From: Epilithonimonas sp. JDS
GTDB lineage: Bacteria > Bacteroidota > Bacteroidia > Flavobacteriales > Weeksellaceae
Reading direction: 5' to 3'
Assembly: GCF_021261315.1 (NCBI RefSeq)
Contig: NZ_JAJSAX010000001.1
Coordinates: 496,001-560,000 of the forward strand
DNA length: 64,000 nt
The translations under genes and the position numbers were made by a program. Each line of letters starts with the position of its first letter. Positions within the stretch are counted from its first letter, which is position 1. The notes below the pieces were generated by a model. It had not been told where the DNA came from, did not search any database, and worked only from the letters and a program-made list of their open reading frames with translations. Of this stretch, positions 16,836 through 26,567 are shown piece after piece.

Positions 16836-18041
16836 ATGGAACTTATACACCGCAACCTTTTGATCGGGATTCACGATTGTCTTCAGGAAACCTTCTTCGA
16901 GGACAGAAAATACGCAGATAAAGTCATCGAAAGACTTTTAAAAGCCCACAGAAAATGGGGCAGCGAAGACCGACGCGTAGTTTCCGAGATTTTCTACAAC
17001 ATCATCCGTTGGAAAAAACGTCTGGAATATTATATGGGCGAAAGTGTAAAGCCTACCAATGTGTATAAAATGATTATCGCATACCTACTTTGGAGCAAAA
17101 CACATTACAAAAAATTTGAGGAATTCGACGGCATCAAAGTCGCTGATATTCTTACAAAACTGAAAAAAGGAACTGTTCCTACGAAGGCTATCGAACATTC
17201 GATTCCGGATTGGCTGGCTGAGACTTTGGAAAAAGAGTTAGGAAAAAACTGGGAAAAAGAAATGGTTGCTCTCAATGAGCAGGCGCCAACAGTTTTGCGT
17301 GCCAACACTTTGAAAACGACGCCAAGAGAACTGATTGCAGATTTGAATGACGAAAATGTAGAAGCTTTTACAATTAAAAATTATCCTGACGCCATCCAAT
17401 TGGCAGAAAAGAAAAATGTCTTCTTGACCTCAGCTTTCAAAGACGGATACTTTGAAGTTCAGGATGCAAGTTCACAGAAAATCGGAGAATTATTGGACGT
17501 CCAGGAAGGAATGCGTGTTGTGGATGCCTGCGCAGGTGCCGGTGGAAAAACGCTGCACTTGGCAGCTTTGATGAAAAATAAAGGCCAGATCATTGCACTG
17601 GACATCTACGAATGGAAATTAGCTGAACTTAAAAGACGAGCAAAAAGAGCCGGCGCTCACAACATTGAAGCCAGAATGATTTCCGACAATAAGGTCATCA
17701 AAAGACTTCACAATACTGCTGACAGACTTTTGATAGATTCGCCTTGTTCAGGACTTGGTGTTTTGAAAAGAAACCCGGATTCCAAATGGAAAATCGATCA
17801 GGCTTTCATCGACAGAATTAAAGGTGAGCAGCAGCAAATCTTACAAGATTATTCTAAAATCCTTAAAAAGGGCGGACAAATGATCTATGCAACTTGTTCT
17901 ATTTTACCTTCAGAAAATGATGGCCAGGTGAAAACATTTTTGGAAAACAATACAGATTTTACGCTTATCAAAGATCAAAAAATAATGCCAAGCGAAGGTT
18001 ATGATGGATTTTATATGGCACTCATCAAACGCAATGCATAA
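16836..18041 (+). CDS. 16S rRNA cytosine-C5 methyltransferase, RsmB/NOP2 family
   Basis: This 401-residue protein has an N-terminal NusB-like/RsmB helical region (about residues 1-100). The SAM motif DACAGAGGK (230-238), DSPCSGLGVLKRNP (Cys304) and YATCSILPSEN (Cys354) follow. The two cysteines are the general-base/release and nucleophile pair of m5C RNA methyltransferases. The likely substrate is a ribosomal RNA cytosine, but the exact position is not readable. A -7-like TAACTTTG at 16729-16736 suggests a promoter. Three hairpins follow the gene. Confidence 0.88.
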   Translation: MELIHRNLLIGIHDCLQETFFEDRKYADKVIERLLKAHRKWGSEDRRVVSEIFYNIIRWKKRLEYYMGESVKPTNVYKMIIAYLLWSKTHYKKFEEFDGIKVADILTKLKKGTVPTKAIEHSIPDWLAETLEKELGKNWEKEMVALNEQAPTVLRANTLKTTPRELIADLNDENVEAFTIKNYPDAIQLAEKKNVFLTSAFKDGYFEVQDASSQKIGELLDVQEGMRVVDACAGAGGKTLHLAALMKNKGQIIALDIYEWKLAELKRRAKRAGAHNIEARMISDNKVIKRLHNTADRLLIDSPCSGLGVLKRNPDSKWKIDQAFIDRIKGEQQQILQDYSKILKKGGQMIYATCSILPSENDGQVKTFLENNTDFTLIKDQKIMPSEGYDGFYMALIKRNA

Positions 18042-18076
18042 AAAAATCCCTGTAATACTAAATATTATCAGGGATT
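18040..18076 (-). terminator. terminator for the minus-strand T9SS gene
   Basis: AATCCCTG (18045-18052) pairs with CAGGGATT (18069-18076). On the minus strand the hairpin is followed by a T tract (A run 18040-18046 on plus). It overlaps the stop codon of the methyltransferase. Confidence 0.65.
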
Positions 18077-18120
18077 AAAAACACAAATGATGAAAGGCCA
18101 AAACTAAGGCAAACCATAAA

Positions 18121-18150
18121 ATAAAATCTTATCATTTGGTAAGATTTTAT
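18121..18150. repeat. perfect 11-bp hairpin
   Basis: ATAAAATCTTA (18121-18131) and TAAGATTTTAT (18140-18150) are exact complements with an 8-nt loop. It lies between two terminators in a convergent intergenic region. There is no strong T tract, so its role is uncertain. Confidence 0.6.
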
Positions 18151-18171
18151 CCAAAATAATTTACTGAAAAC

Positions 18172-18204
18172 AAAAAATCGATCTCAAATTGAGATCGATT
18201 TTTT
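18172..18204. terminator. bidirectional terminator
   Basis: A nearly continuous palindrome, AAAAAATCGATCTCAA with its exact complement TTGAGATCGATTTTTT around one base, has A and T tracts on both sides. It serves the convergent methyltransferase and T9SS genes. Confidence 0.85.
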
Positions 18205-18226
18205 ATTGATAATATGTATGTATTTT

Positions 18227-21200
18227 CTAATTTTTAATAAATTTAGAATTGATAATATGATTGTCTGAATATATTTTTATCAGATAAATTCCTTTGACTA
18301 ATTCAGAAACCTGAATGCTCTTTTCACTACCTGAATTTAATTTCAGAAGTTTTCCGCTTGTATCAAAAATTTCAATTTTAGAAATTTTCTGATCTGTCTG
18401 GATATTAATGATATCAGAAGTCGGGTTTGGATAGATTACGGTTACAAATGTTTTAGCTTCCTGATTTGCCAGAATTCCGGTTTGCGTTACAACAATGGTT
18501 TTCGAAGCCACACCTCCGTCACCGGAAATAAATATATTGGAAGATCTGGTGCTACCAGAATTATTAGTTTCGGCTGTCAATGTCAGTTTTGCATCTCCGT
18601 TTCCAGAAATAACGTTCGCTATATTTTTGTTCTGAGAAGCTGTCAAGTTCAACCAGTTTTGATCACTAGTTGCTGTCCAATTAACATTATTAACCAAATC
18701 AAACACAAAAGAATTGGCATTTCCAGGATTGTTGGAAATCGCTGCATTTGTCAAAATCAAATAGTTGTTCATCGGTGTAAGATATTTTTGATCTAAAGCT
18801 CCGAAAGTCGCGACGTACAGATTTGTTGCATTCTGATTGTTAATCTTATAATTAAGGAAATTATTTTCTGATGTAAAGCCCGACGCATTAATCTTATCAT
18901 TTTCGATGACGTCTACTAGGGAATAAGCCAGCATTCCTTTATCGGTAGTTTTGTAATAAACAAGATTCCCGTTGGTATCAAGTTTCAGGAGAATTTTATT
19001 TCCATCTGTTGAATTAAAAGAATATTCTGTTCCACCTATTCTTACTTTATCTTTCACCGAATAATACATATAGATGTTTTTATTCTCATCAAGTCCAAAA
19101 TTGGTGTAGTTCCCTGCATTACTATTATTGGATTCAAGAGCTTTTTGCCAGATGACATTTCCGCTTGTATTTACTTTTGCAAAAAAGGGAACGTAGGAAT
19201 TAACACTTGAATATACTTTTGGAACATTTACTAAGTCCAATCCCAAATATCTTGCAGCATTGGAATCGCCGTAATAGTTACCTGAGACTATAAAATCCGT
19301 ACCGTCAAAAGCGGCATTATTTGGCCACGCATAAGAGAACGTAGCACTAGGTGCATTAGCATAGAAATTCTTTCCGAAAATTACATTTCCTGTATTATCA
19401 AATTTCAACATCAGATGATCTACACCGTTTATATTGGCAGGAACTGTAACGGAACCAAAAACGTAATCCTGGTAATCACCGGTTCCTGCGGATATACTGG
19501 CTGGTTCGGTAAAAACATATAGATTATCTTGACTATCAAATACTGGATTAAAAGCATAAAATCCGAAACCTACATTTTTATAATATTTGGAATAGATTAA
19601 ATTTCCTGCACTAGACAATTTGACAACAAACAAAGACAAACCACCTTCTGACGGAATGCTGAAATTATCTAATGTTAAACTTCCTTCCGTCTGACCCATC
19701 AGATAAACATTGCCTGCAGAGTCACTTGCAACTGCCACTTTTGATAATCCGGACTGATTGATCTGCTTGCTCCACAAAAACTTTCCGTTTTGATCTAATT
19801 TTAGAAGAACTTTAGAATTTCCGGATGCTGTGCTGAAATTTGATGAATTACCCGCCGCATCAGAAAACACGGATGAGTTACCTTTAATTCCTGCAACAAA
19901 ATAAAAATTATCATCTTTATCTGTACACGCAAAATCCTGAGAAACATTCAGTTCATCTACATTGGCTGCATTGCTGAAGTTCGCCGTCCATTTGGCAGTT
20001 CCATCTGCTCCAAGTCTTGTAACATATCTGGAAAATACGTTTTGACCATTATTAAATTCATTACTGAAAAATTTACCTTTCCCTTCTGCTAATGCTGTAA
20101 AGAAAATATCTGATTTTGCAGACTTTAAATGCTTTTGGAATTGCTTGGAAAAACTGCCACCAATAGAATTTACTTTCTGCTTAGTCCACGCTAATGCAGC
20201 ATTTTCAGCATTATACTGCGACGTAGTAAATACTCTGATGTTGTTGTTTTCGGTTGTGGTGTAAGAATTTCCCGAGGCACTCATTTTGAAACCATATTTT
20301 ACCAGCTGGCTTCCGGATGTGAAACCTCCCAAATTATTATAAGACAGTAAGGTTGAATAATTGGTGGTAGATGAGGAAGGAGATAAATCAGTGGATGTTC
20401 CGTTTGGATTAATGTAGTTCACTATATTTTTATACCTATCTGTAATATAATTGATCTGTCTGAAATCTCCGAAGTTACCGTACGGAATCAATTTTGACGA
20501 ATTTAAGTCTGTCCTTATATTGTATATTACTTCTTGACTAATTGGTGATGATGAACGAAAGAAAGAAACAGCACCCAGATTATAATCTACATTTGCGACA
20601 AAATTATAAAGTCTGGCAGTAATGTTATAATTTGCATTCGGATTGTAAGTGAAAGAAAAATTTCCACTTTCACTATTCAAAGTGATAAGACTCCCAGTGT
20701 AGAATCCTGTCAGTAATAAAGAGCCATTACTCGAGAACGCAATATCGCTTATATCTGAAGTGTTTAAAAAACTTTGAGTAGGAACAGTCTTGAGTGAAGC
20801 TGTAAAATTTGCATCTTTATCACCTTTCAAAACAAAACCAACATTACTATCATTGATAAATTCCGAACCAAAATTAACACCTGAAATTATAGTAGCACCT
20901 GCCAAATACAAATCCTGATCTTTCACTGCTACGCTTTTTAACTCAACACCATTATAGATTTTATTAAAAATCTCTGTACCATCAGCATCAGTCAGTTTTA
21001 GTAAATGATTACCGCCATAAACAAAATAAGTGTTGGCACCTTCAGTAACACATTTCGTTTTGTAAAGTGAATTGTATCCATTTTCAAGATAATCAACCCA
21101 CACTGCATTGCCGTTGCTATCAATTTTCATCAGAAAAGTATCGGTAGGATTAGCAGAAGTAATGGTTTTGCTTCCTACTTTTACACTGCCCTGAAACTGT

Positions 21201-21580
21201 GCAAAAACATATACATTTTCATTGGCATCTGCAAAGACATTTCTGGGGATTATTTTCCCGTCAGTTCCGGCATTAAAGGTTTTGAACCACGTATTGCTTC
21301 CTGTAGAAGCTGCAGATTTTAAAACGAAAAGATCATCCAATCCCACATTGGCAGCAGTAAGATTATCAAAGCCAACCTCAGAAGAATTAATCGTGCCTAT
21401 ATGATAAACAAAATTATCCGTACTTTCTACAATGTAAAGCCGACTACCTTTTACGGTATTAAGTTGAAAAAATCTGGTATTTTCAGGAGCGGTTTGAGAA
21501 TAAAAATTCTGAGAAAAAATTGAAATAAATAATAGCAAAGCAAATTTGGAAATTTGCCTAGAATAGATTTTCGTGGTCAT
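18227..21580 (-). CDS. secreted beta-propeller-like protein with BACON domain and T9SS sorting domain
   Basis: This 1117-residue protein has a signal peptide (about 1-29). Many repeats of the type LKLDxNGNLVWxK, for example KLDTNGNLVYYK, resemble SBBP/beta-propeller repeats. A BACON-type domain near residues 945-1035 contains NVNWTATSDQNWLNLTASQ. The C-terminal sorting domain begins VIYPNPTSDIINIQ and ends in YLIKIYSDNHIINSKFIKN. It should cross the outer membrane through the type IX system and be attached or released at the surface. No catalytic motif was seen. A -7 element TATCTTTG is at 21595-21602 on the minus strand. Confidence 0.85.
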   Translation of the reverse strand: MTTKIYSRQISKFALLLFISIFSQNFYSQTAPENTRFFQLNTVKGSRLYIVESTDNFVYHIGTINSSEVGFDNLTAANVGLDDLFVLKSAASTGSNTWFKTFNAGTDGKIIPRNVFADANENVYVFAQFQGSVKVGSKTITSANPTDTFLMKIDSNGNAVWVDYLENGYNSLYKTKCVTEGANTYFVYGGNHLLKLTDADGTEIFNKIYNGVELKSVAVKDQDLYLAGATIISGVNFGSEFINDSNVGFVLKGDKDANFTASLKTVPTQSFLNTSDISDIAFSSNGSLLLTGFYTGSLITLNSESGNFSFTYNPNANYNITARLYNFVANVDYNLGAVSFFRSSSPISQEVIYNIRTDLNSSKLIPYGNFGDFRQINYITDRYKNIVNYINPNGTSTDLSPSSSTTNYSTLLSYNNLGGFTSGSQLVKYGFKMSASGNSYTTTENNNIRVFTTSQYNAENAALAWTKQKVNSIGGSFSKQFQKHLKSAKSDIFFTALAEGKGKFFSNEFNNGQNVFSRYVTRLGADGTAKWTANFSNAANVDELNVSQDFACTDKDDNFYFVAGIKGNSSVFSDAAGNSSNFSTASGNSKVLLKLDQNGKFLWSKQINQSGLSKVAVASDSAGNVYLMGQTEGSLTLDNFSIPSEGGLSLFVVKLSSAGNLIYSKYYKNVGFGFYAFNPVFDSQDNLYVFTEPASISAGTGDYQDYVFGSVTVPANINGVDHLMLKFDNTGNVIFGKNFYANAPSATFSYAWPNNAAFDGTDFIVSGNYYGDSNAARYLGLDLVNVPKVYSSVNSYVPFFAKVNTSGNVIWQKALESNNSNAGNYTNFGLDENKNIYMYYSVKDKVRIGGTEYSFNSTDGNKILLKLDTNGNLVYYKTTDKGMLAYSLVDVIENDKINASGFTSENNFLNYKINNQNATNLYVATFGALDQKYLTPMNNYLILTNAAISNNPGNANSFVFDLVNNVNWTATSDQNWLNLTASQNKNIANVISGNGDAKLTLTAETNNSGSTRSSNIFISGDGGVASKTIVVTQTGILANQEAKTFVTVIYPNPTSDIINIQTDQKISKIEIFDTSGKLLKLNSGSEKSIQVSELVKGIYLIKIYSDNHIINSKFIKN

Positions 21581-21697
21581 AAATTATTTTTTTGCAAAGA
21601 TATTTTAAATAAATAGTTCTGAGCAAATTAATATCATAGTTAACAATCTTTTAAAATCAGATATAATCATTAAATTTGCACTTCAAAATTTTTCTAA

Positions 21698-22750
21698 ATG
21701 TTTGAAACAGATATTATTATAATCGGTGCTGGTCCAACCGGACTTTTCACCGTTTTCGAAGCAGGACTGCTGAAACTGAGATGTCATCTAATCGACGCAT
21801 TACCTCAGCCAGGCGGACAATTGACAGAGCTTTATCCTAAAAAACCAATCTTTGATATTCCTGGATTTCCAAGCGTTGATGCTGGTGTTTTGGTGGATAA
21901 TTTGATGGAACAGATCAAGCAGTTCGAACCTCAGTTTTCATTGGCTCAAAAAGCTTTGAGTTATGAAAAGACAGAAGACGGACAGTTCATCGTTACAACC
22001 AGCCGAGGTGTTCAGGTTAAAGGTAAAGCCATTGCAATTGCTGGTGGTTTGGGAAGTTTTGACCCTAGAAAACCGGAGTTGGAAAACATCGCAAAATTCG
22101 AGGAAAAAGGCGTTGAATACTTTGTAAGAGATCCAGAAATGTTCCGTGACAAAAAAATCGTGATCGCCGGAGGTGGAGATTCCGCCCTTGACTGGTCCGT
22201 TTTCTTAGCGGATGTAGCTTCTGATGTGACATTGATTCACAGAAGAAACGAATTCCGTGGCGCTTTGGATTCTGTGGAAAAAGTATCAGAATTAAAACAT
22301 CAGGGAAAAATAAACTTGATCACGCCTGCAGAAGTAACTGGTTTGATTGGCGAAGATAAAATCACAGCTATCGAAATTGAAAAAGATGGCGAAAAATCAA
22401 TCATCGAAACAGATTACTTGATTCCACTTTTTGGATTAACGCCTAAATTAGGTCCATTGTCAGATTGGGGATTGGAAATCGAGAAAAATGCGATCAAAGT
22501 AAACAACGCGCTGGATTATCAAACCAACATCGAAGGCATCTATGCAATCGGCGACATTAATACTTATCCTGGAAAACTGAAGTTGATTCTTTGTGGTTTC
22601 CACGAAGCAACATTGATGGTTCAAAGTGTTTACAACAGGATGAATCCGGGCAAGAAATTTGTCTTGAAATATACAACTGTAAGTGGCGTTGACGGTTTCG
22701 ACGGAACTAGAAAAGAAGCTGAAAAAGCGGTTGTGAAATCTATTGATTAG
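21698..22750 (+). CDS. ferredoxin--NADP+ reductase, thioredoxin-reductase-like (FNR2 type)
   Basis: This 350-residue FAD/NAD(P)-binding protein has the FAD motif GAGPTG (10-15), PQPGGQLTELYP, a second nucleotide motif AGGGDSALDW, and AIGDINTYPGK near the C-terminus. It lacks the CxxC active site of thioredoxin reductases, as expected for the YumC-type ferredoxin/flavodoxin reductases. It is followed 88 nt downstream by a 2Fe-2S ferredoxin gene, a natural electron partner. A -7 element TAAATTTG (21671-21678) precedes it. The quinone-reductase branch is an alternative. Confidence 0.88.
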   Translation: MFETDIIIIGAGPTGLFTVFEAGLLKLRCHLIDALPQPGGQLTELYPKKPIFDIPGFPSVDAGVLVDNLMEQIKQFEPQFSLAQKALSYEKTEDGQFIVTTSRGVQVKGKAIAIAGGLGSFDPRKPELENIAKFEEKGVEYFVRDPEMFRDKKIVIAGGGDSALDWSVFLADVASDVTLIHRRNEFRGALDSVEKVSELKHQGKINLITPAEVTGLIGEDKITAIEIEKDGEKSIIETDYLIPLFGLTPKLGPLSDWGLEIEKNAIKVNNALDYQTNIEGIYAIGDINTYPGKLKLILCGFHEATLMVQSVYNRMNPGKKFVLKYTTVSGVDGFDGTRKEAEKAVVKSID

Positions 22751-22768
22751 ATAACAAGATAATAGACG

Positions 22769-22808
22769 GATAGATAATAGAAAATAATTCTTTTGTCTAT
22801 TATCTATC
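22769..22808. repeat. 12-bp perfect hairpin between reductase and ferredoxin genes
   Basis: GATAGATAATAG (22769-22780) and CTATTATCTATC (22797-22808) are exact complements with a 16-nt loop. It sits between the two partner genes and just upstream of the ferredoxin promoter. There is no T tract. It may stabilise or attenuate read-through. Confidence 0.55.
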
Positions 22809-22826
22809 ATCTAGAAATCTATTTTC

Positions 22827-22834
22827 TATCTTTG
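22827..22834 (+). promoter_or_regulatory. -7 element TATCTTTG for ferredoxin, probably leaderless
   Basis: TATCTTTG matches TAnnTTTG exactly. The ferredoxin ATG begins only 4 nt after it (22839), so a start site about 7 nt downstream would give a leaderless or nearly leaderless mRNA. Confidence 0.6.
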
Positions 22835-22838
22835 CAAA

Positions 22839-23171
22839 ATGTCAGACGTTAATATTACAATCATAGACAGAGACGGCGTTTCTCACACAATTCCTGCTCC
22901 AACAGATATGGCGATGAGCCTGATGGAAATCGTTCGCGCCTACGAATTGGCACCGGAAGGAACCATCGGAATCTGCGGCGGAATGGCAATGTGCGCCTCT
23001 TGTCAATGCTATGTTTTGAGCGAAAATGTACCACTGCCGGAAATGCTGCCGGACGAAGAAGCAATGCTGGATGAAGCTTATAACGTGAAACCAAACAGCA
23101 GATTAGGTTGTCAGATTCCTGTAACCGAAGAACTAGAAGGTCTCGTCGTAGAACTTGCACCAGAAGCTTAA
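22839..23171 (+). CDS. 2Fe-2S ferredoxin (adrenodoxin/ISC type)
   Basis: This 110-residue protein has the cluster ligands in order: CGGMAMCASC (C-x5-C-x2-C) and then a distant Cys in RLGCQIPV. The motif spacing matches adrenodoxin-type ferredoxins. It would pass single electrons from the NADPH-dependent reductase encoded upstream to oxygenases or Fe-S assembly. The gene ends just before a strong terminator. The start at 22839 is the first ATG and fits the family N-terminus. Confidence 0.9.
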   Translation: MSDVNITIIDRDGVSHTIPAPTDMAMSLMEIVRAYELAPEGTIGICGGMAMCASCQCYVLSENVPLPEMLPDEEAMLDEAYNVKPNSRLGCQIPVTEELEGLVVELAPEA

Positions 23172-23194
23172 TTAAAAGCAACTGCAAAACAAAT

Positions 23195-23232
23195 AAAAAG
23201 CGAGAATGGATTATTCTGTTCTCGCTTTTTTA
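23195..23232. terminator. bidirectional rho-independent terminator
   Basis: AAAAAGCGAGAA (23195-23206) pairs with TTCTCGCTTTTT (23219-23230) with a 12-nt loop, flanked by A and T tracts. It separates the ferredoxin gene from the convergent peptidase gene. Confidence 0.9.
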
Positions 23233-23248
23233 TATAATCAGAAATAAA

Positions 23249-24679
23249 TTATTCCAGAATAAATTTCTTCGTAATTACTTTTCCGGATTTGGTCTTGAAA
23301 ACGGCAAGATAAAATCCGTTATTCAATTTGTTAAGATCTAATTTCCCAATAGACAAAATATTTTTCGACTCCAACAATTGTCTTCCGCTTGTATCGATGA
23401 TCGTCAGGTTCTCAATCACTTCTTTTCCTAATTGATAGTTCAGAGATTTATTTTTTACATAGATTTCTACCGATTGATTTGAAGTTTCTGAAGTTGCTAA
23501 AACAGAACCTTTCGCCGTTTCGATAATGAATTCCAAACCGAGTTTTGCAAATTTTGCAGCGTGCGTTGCCGAATTTCCACTTCGGGACAAAGTATCATTG
23601 GAAGAATGAATGTAAGGATTGGATTGCGAAAAAGAAGCTTCAAAAGGAAAAGCAGCATCGTAACCATTTTGAGCCCAGCTGAAATGGTCGGAACAGCCAT
23701 AATTACAGATCGTATTACCGTAAGTGAAAACGTGACTTCCCGTTTTGTTGTAATGCTCCATCAATTCGATTAAGAAAAGATTGAGATCATTGCTGTTGTA
23801 AGAGTCGGTTGAAATGTAAACATCGCGATTCGAACCTTTATAATTGGTCATATCAAACTGAACGTAAGAAATGACATTCTTACCGTTAAGTGAGTAGTTT
23901 TTTGCAATCTCCGACGATCCAACCAAACCAATTTCTTCTGCAGCATACGCCATAAATTCAACGGTTCTGGCAGGTTTATAATTGATATTCAGAAGCACAC
24001 GGATCATTTCCGTGATTGTCGCAATTCCGGAAGCATCATCATCCGCACCCGGCGCAACAGCCGTGTTGGAAATAGAATCCATATGACCGCCAACAATGAT
24101 ATATTCGCTGGGAGCAGCATTTCCATTGATTGTAAAAACCAAAGAAGGCATCGGCGTTCCGACGTGATTCACAATGCGGACAGAAAGATCTGTTCTGCCT
24201 GTTGCAGCGATCAGACTTTCCCATTTCGTTTTCAGATCTTGGACGGAAGTTTGCGCCTGAGTTGTGTTATGTCTTCTGGTTCCGTAAGCTTCCATTACCG
24301 AAATGTGAGCTTTGATATTATCTGCATTCACTTTTGAAATCGCAGATGCCACCAAAGCATCCTGATCAATGGTAAAAGCCAAAACCTTGCTGGATTTTTT
24401 GGTTTGATTAATTGCCTTTAAGGCTTCCTGTTCGGAAGATTTGTAGATGTAGCCAGGGCCGTGCGTGATAACGTTGTGGTGAAGAAATTCGGCGGCTTTT
24501 GGTGAAAGAAAAACCACAGATTCCTTGTCATTAGAGCCAATTATCTCAACTTCATCCGGCATTTTCGATTTTAATTCTAAAGCATTTTTTGCATCGGTGG
24601 TGGCATAGAATTTCTCAGATTGTGCCGAAATCTGATTGAAAAGGACAAAAGAAAATATAGAAAGTAATTTTATTTTCAT
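23249..24679 (-). CDS. secreted M28 zinc aminopeptidase with T9SS sorting domain
   Basis: This 476-residue protein has a signal peptide (1-19, ending QISAQ). The M28 ligand motifs are all present: GGHMDSI, PGADDDASG, AAEEIG, QFDM and CSDH. The C-terminal 75 residues form a type A sorting domain (SVEIYVKNKSLNYQ ... KVITKKFILE). It would remove N-terminal amino acids from peptides outside the cell. It is transcribed away from the lipocalin gene and converges on the ferredoxin gene. It is a typical T9SS cargo protease. Confidence 0.92.
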   Translation of the reverse strand: MKIKLLSIFSFVLFNQISAQSEKFYATTDAKNALELKSKMPDEVEIIGSNDKESVVFLSPKAAEFLHHNVITHGPGYIYKSSEQEALKAINQTKKSSKVLAFTIDQDALVASAISKVNADNIKAHISVMEAYGTRRHNTTQAQTSVQDLKTKWESLIAATGRTDLSVRIVNHVGTPMPSLVFTINGNAAPSEYIIVGGHMDSISNTAVAPGADDDASGIATITEMIRVLLNINYKPARTVEFMAYAAEEIGLVGSSEIAKNYSLNGKNVISYVQFDMTNYKGSNRDVYISTDSYNSNDLNLFLIELMEHYNKTGSHVFTYGNTICNYGCSDHFSWAQNGYDAAFPFEASFSQSNPYIHSSNDTLSRSGNSATHAAKFAKLGLEFIIETAKGSVLATSETSNQSVEIYVKNKSLNYQLGKEVIENLTIIDTSGRQLLESKNILSIGKLDLNKLNNGFYLAVFKTKSGKVITKKFILE

Positions 24680-24830
24680 TGATAATTATTTTTATAACTT
24701 TTATTTCGGTAAAAATAATTAAATTTCTTAACAAATAATTGAATTTGTTGCCAATTTGATTTTGCAATCCAAAATTGTTGATTTGCTATGGAATTATTTT
24801 TGAATGGTGTGATTATCAAAATATTCCAAT

Positions 24831-25373
24831 ATGAAAAAATCATTTGTAAAAATAGCTGTTCCTGTTACTTTGGGAATTTTAGGTTTAATAATATTTAATT
24901 CCTGCTCAGCGGGAATCCCGGAAAAAGCCACTGCGATTCAGAATTTTGAATCGGAGAAATATCTTGGAAAATGGTACGAAATTGCAAGATTCGATTACAA
25001 GTTTGAAAAAAATATGAATCAGGTGACAGCCACCTATTCCAAAAATCCGGATGGAACTATCAAGGTGGAAAACCGCGGTTACGACTACGTGAAAAAAGAA
25101 TGGAAACAAAGTACTGGCGAGGCAAAATTCGTCAATGCAGAAAATGAAGCGAGATTAAAAGTATCTTTCTTCAAACCGTTTTGGTCCGGCTACAACGTGA
25201 TCGATCTGGATGACAATTACAAATATGCTTTGGTTGCAGGGAAAAATCTTGAATATCTTTGGATTCTTTCCCGCGAGAAAACTATTCCGGAAGACATCAA
25301 AACGCGTTTTCTCGAAAAAGCAAAATCTGTTGGCTACGACACTTCGACGCTGATTTGGGTTGAACAGAAATAA
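24831..25373 (+). CDS. bacterial lipocalin (Blc-like) lipoprotein
   Basis: This 180-residue protein has an N-terminal lipoprotein signal ending IFNSC (Cys25) and then the lipocalin signature YLGKWYEIARF. Later motifs are TATYSKNPDGTIKV, VSFFKPFWSGYNVI and YALVAGKNLEYLWILSR, which match Blc. These outer-membrane lipocalins bind fatty acids or lysophospholipids and are linked to envelope stress. It is monocistronic, and a dispersed structured element lies 55 nt after the stop. Confidence 0.9.
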   Translation: MKKSFVKIAVPVTLGILGLIIFNSCSAGIPEKATAIQNFESEKYLGKWYEIARFDYKFEKNMNQVTATYSKNPDGTIKVENRGYDYVKKEWKQSTGEAKFVNAENEARLKVSFFKPFWSGYNVIDLDDNYKYALVAGKNLEYLWILSREKTIPEDIKTRFLEKAKSVGYDTSTLIWVEQK

Positions 25374-25428
25374 GAAACAAATCAAAAAATAAAAAAGCGT
25401 CCGCTGAAAAGAAGTTACAAAACCTCAA

Positions 25429-25577
25429 CATAGCCCCGATGGGAACGGCATCCTTTTTTGGCATTGCGGAAAAAGTGTCAAAAATTTTGCTTCCCGCCAT
25501 TCGCAATGACAAAAAAGATATAGTGGACAGCGGGTTGGAAACCGGATAAGAAGTAGAATCGTGATGCTCCTAAAAAT
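25429..25577 (+). repeat. dispersed structured element, subfamily B, copy 1
   Basis: The element opens CATAGCCCCGATGGGAACGG, then CATCCTTTTTT. It ends with GATATAGTGGACAGCGGG and, after a 34-nt insertion, GCTCCTAAAAAT. The interior has CATTGCG/CGCAATG arms. Conserved ends match copies at 29658-29772 (minus) and 41271-41388 (plus), and align with subfamily A at 2516 and 31436. It lies between the lipocalin and cbpA genes. Confidence 0.7.
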
Positions 25578-25655
25578 CAAGGTTATGAGTTTGTTTTTTG
25601 ATGATAAAATAAGTAACTTAGAACTATAAAAATTTGAAGTAAACCCACTGATAAT

Positions 25656-26567
25656 ATGGCATTTATAGACTATTATAAAACGCTGGAAATAAGCAAAACG
25701 GCATCTGCAGACGAGATCAAAAAAGCTTACCGGAAACTTGCCAGAAAGTACCATCCGGATATGAATCCGAATGATAAGGAGGCGGAGAAAAAATTCAAGG
25801 AACTAAATGAGGCGAATGAAGTTCTGAGCAATGCGGAAAACCGTGCGAAATACGATAAATACGGCGAAAACTGGAAACACGGCGAGGAATATGAGCGCGC
25901 ACAGCAGCAGCAAAGACAGCAATATCAAGGCAATCCGGGCGGCAGATTTTCGGGAGCTGATTTTGGTGAAGGCGAAGATTTTTCTGACTTTTTCCAATCG
26001 ATGTTTGGCGGAAATGGCGGCGGTTTCGGACGAAGTTCCAGAGGTAGTGCGAGCGGGAAATTCAAAGGTCAGGATGTTTCTGCGGAATTAAATCTTAACC
26101 TGAGAGACGCTGCAAAAACGCATCAACAGACATTTGACATCAATGGAAAAAAGGTACGAATTACAATTCCTGCCGGTGTTTATGATGGACAGCAAATCAA
26201 ACTGAAAGGACACGGAAATCCCGGAATGAACGGTGGACCGAATGGCGACTTGTATATCACATTTAATATTTCTGAAGATAAAGATTTCAAGCGCGATGGC
26301 GACAACCTTAGAACTTCTGTAGATATCGATCTTTACACTGCGATTCTGGGTGGCGATGCAAACATTGAAACACTTGACGGTTCTGTAAAACTGAAGGTGA
26401 AGCCGGAAACGCAGAACGGAACTACGGTAAGACTCAAAGGCAAGGGATTTCCTGTCTACAAAAAAGAAGGTGAGCACGGAGATTTGTATGTGACTTACAA
26501 TGTAAAAATCCCGACAAACCTGACTGACAAGCAAAAAGAACTATTCCAACAACTTCAAAATTCCTAA
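25656..26567 (+). CDS. CbpA-like DnaJ-family co-chaperone
   Basis: This 303-residue protein has a J domain (residues 5-70) with the HPD motif (33-35), a Gly/Phe-rich linker ([13 protein letters not shown]) and two C-terminal beta domains ([30 protein letters not shown]). It lacks the cysteine zinc finger of DnaJ, which makes it the CbpA/type II class. It would recruit DnaK to clients. Its stop codon overlaps the start of the CbpM-like gene, which supports co-translation. The fold and neighbour together make the identification firm. Confidence 0.92.
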   Translation: MAFIDYYKTLEISKTASADEIKKAYRKLARKYHPDMNPNDKEAEKKFKELNEANEVLSNAENRAKYDKYGENWKHGEEYERAQQQQRQQYQGNPGGRFSGADFGEGEDFSDFFQSMFGGNGGGFGRSSRGSASGKFKGQDVSAELNLNLRDAAKTHQQTFDINGKKVRITIPAGVYDGQQIKLKGHGNPGMNGGPNGDLYITFNISEDKDFKRDGDNLRTSVDIDLYTAILGGDANIETLDGSVKLKVKPETQNGTTVRLKGKGFPVYKKEGEHGDLYVTYNVKIPTNLTDKQKELFQQLQNS

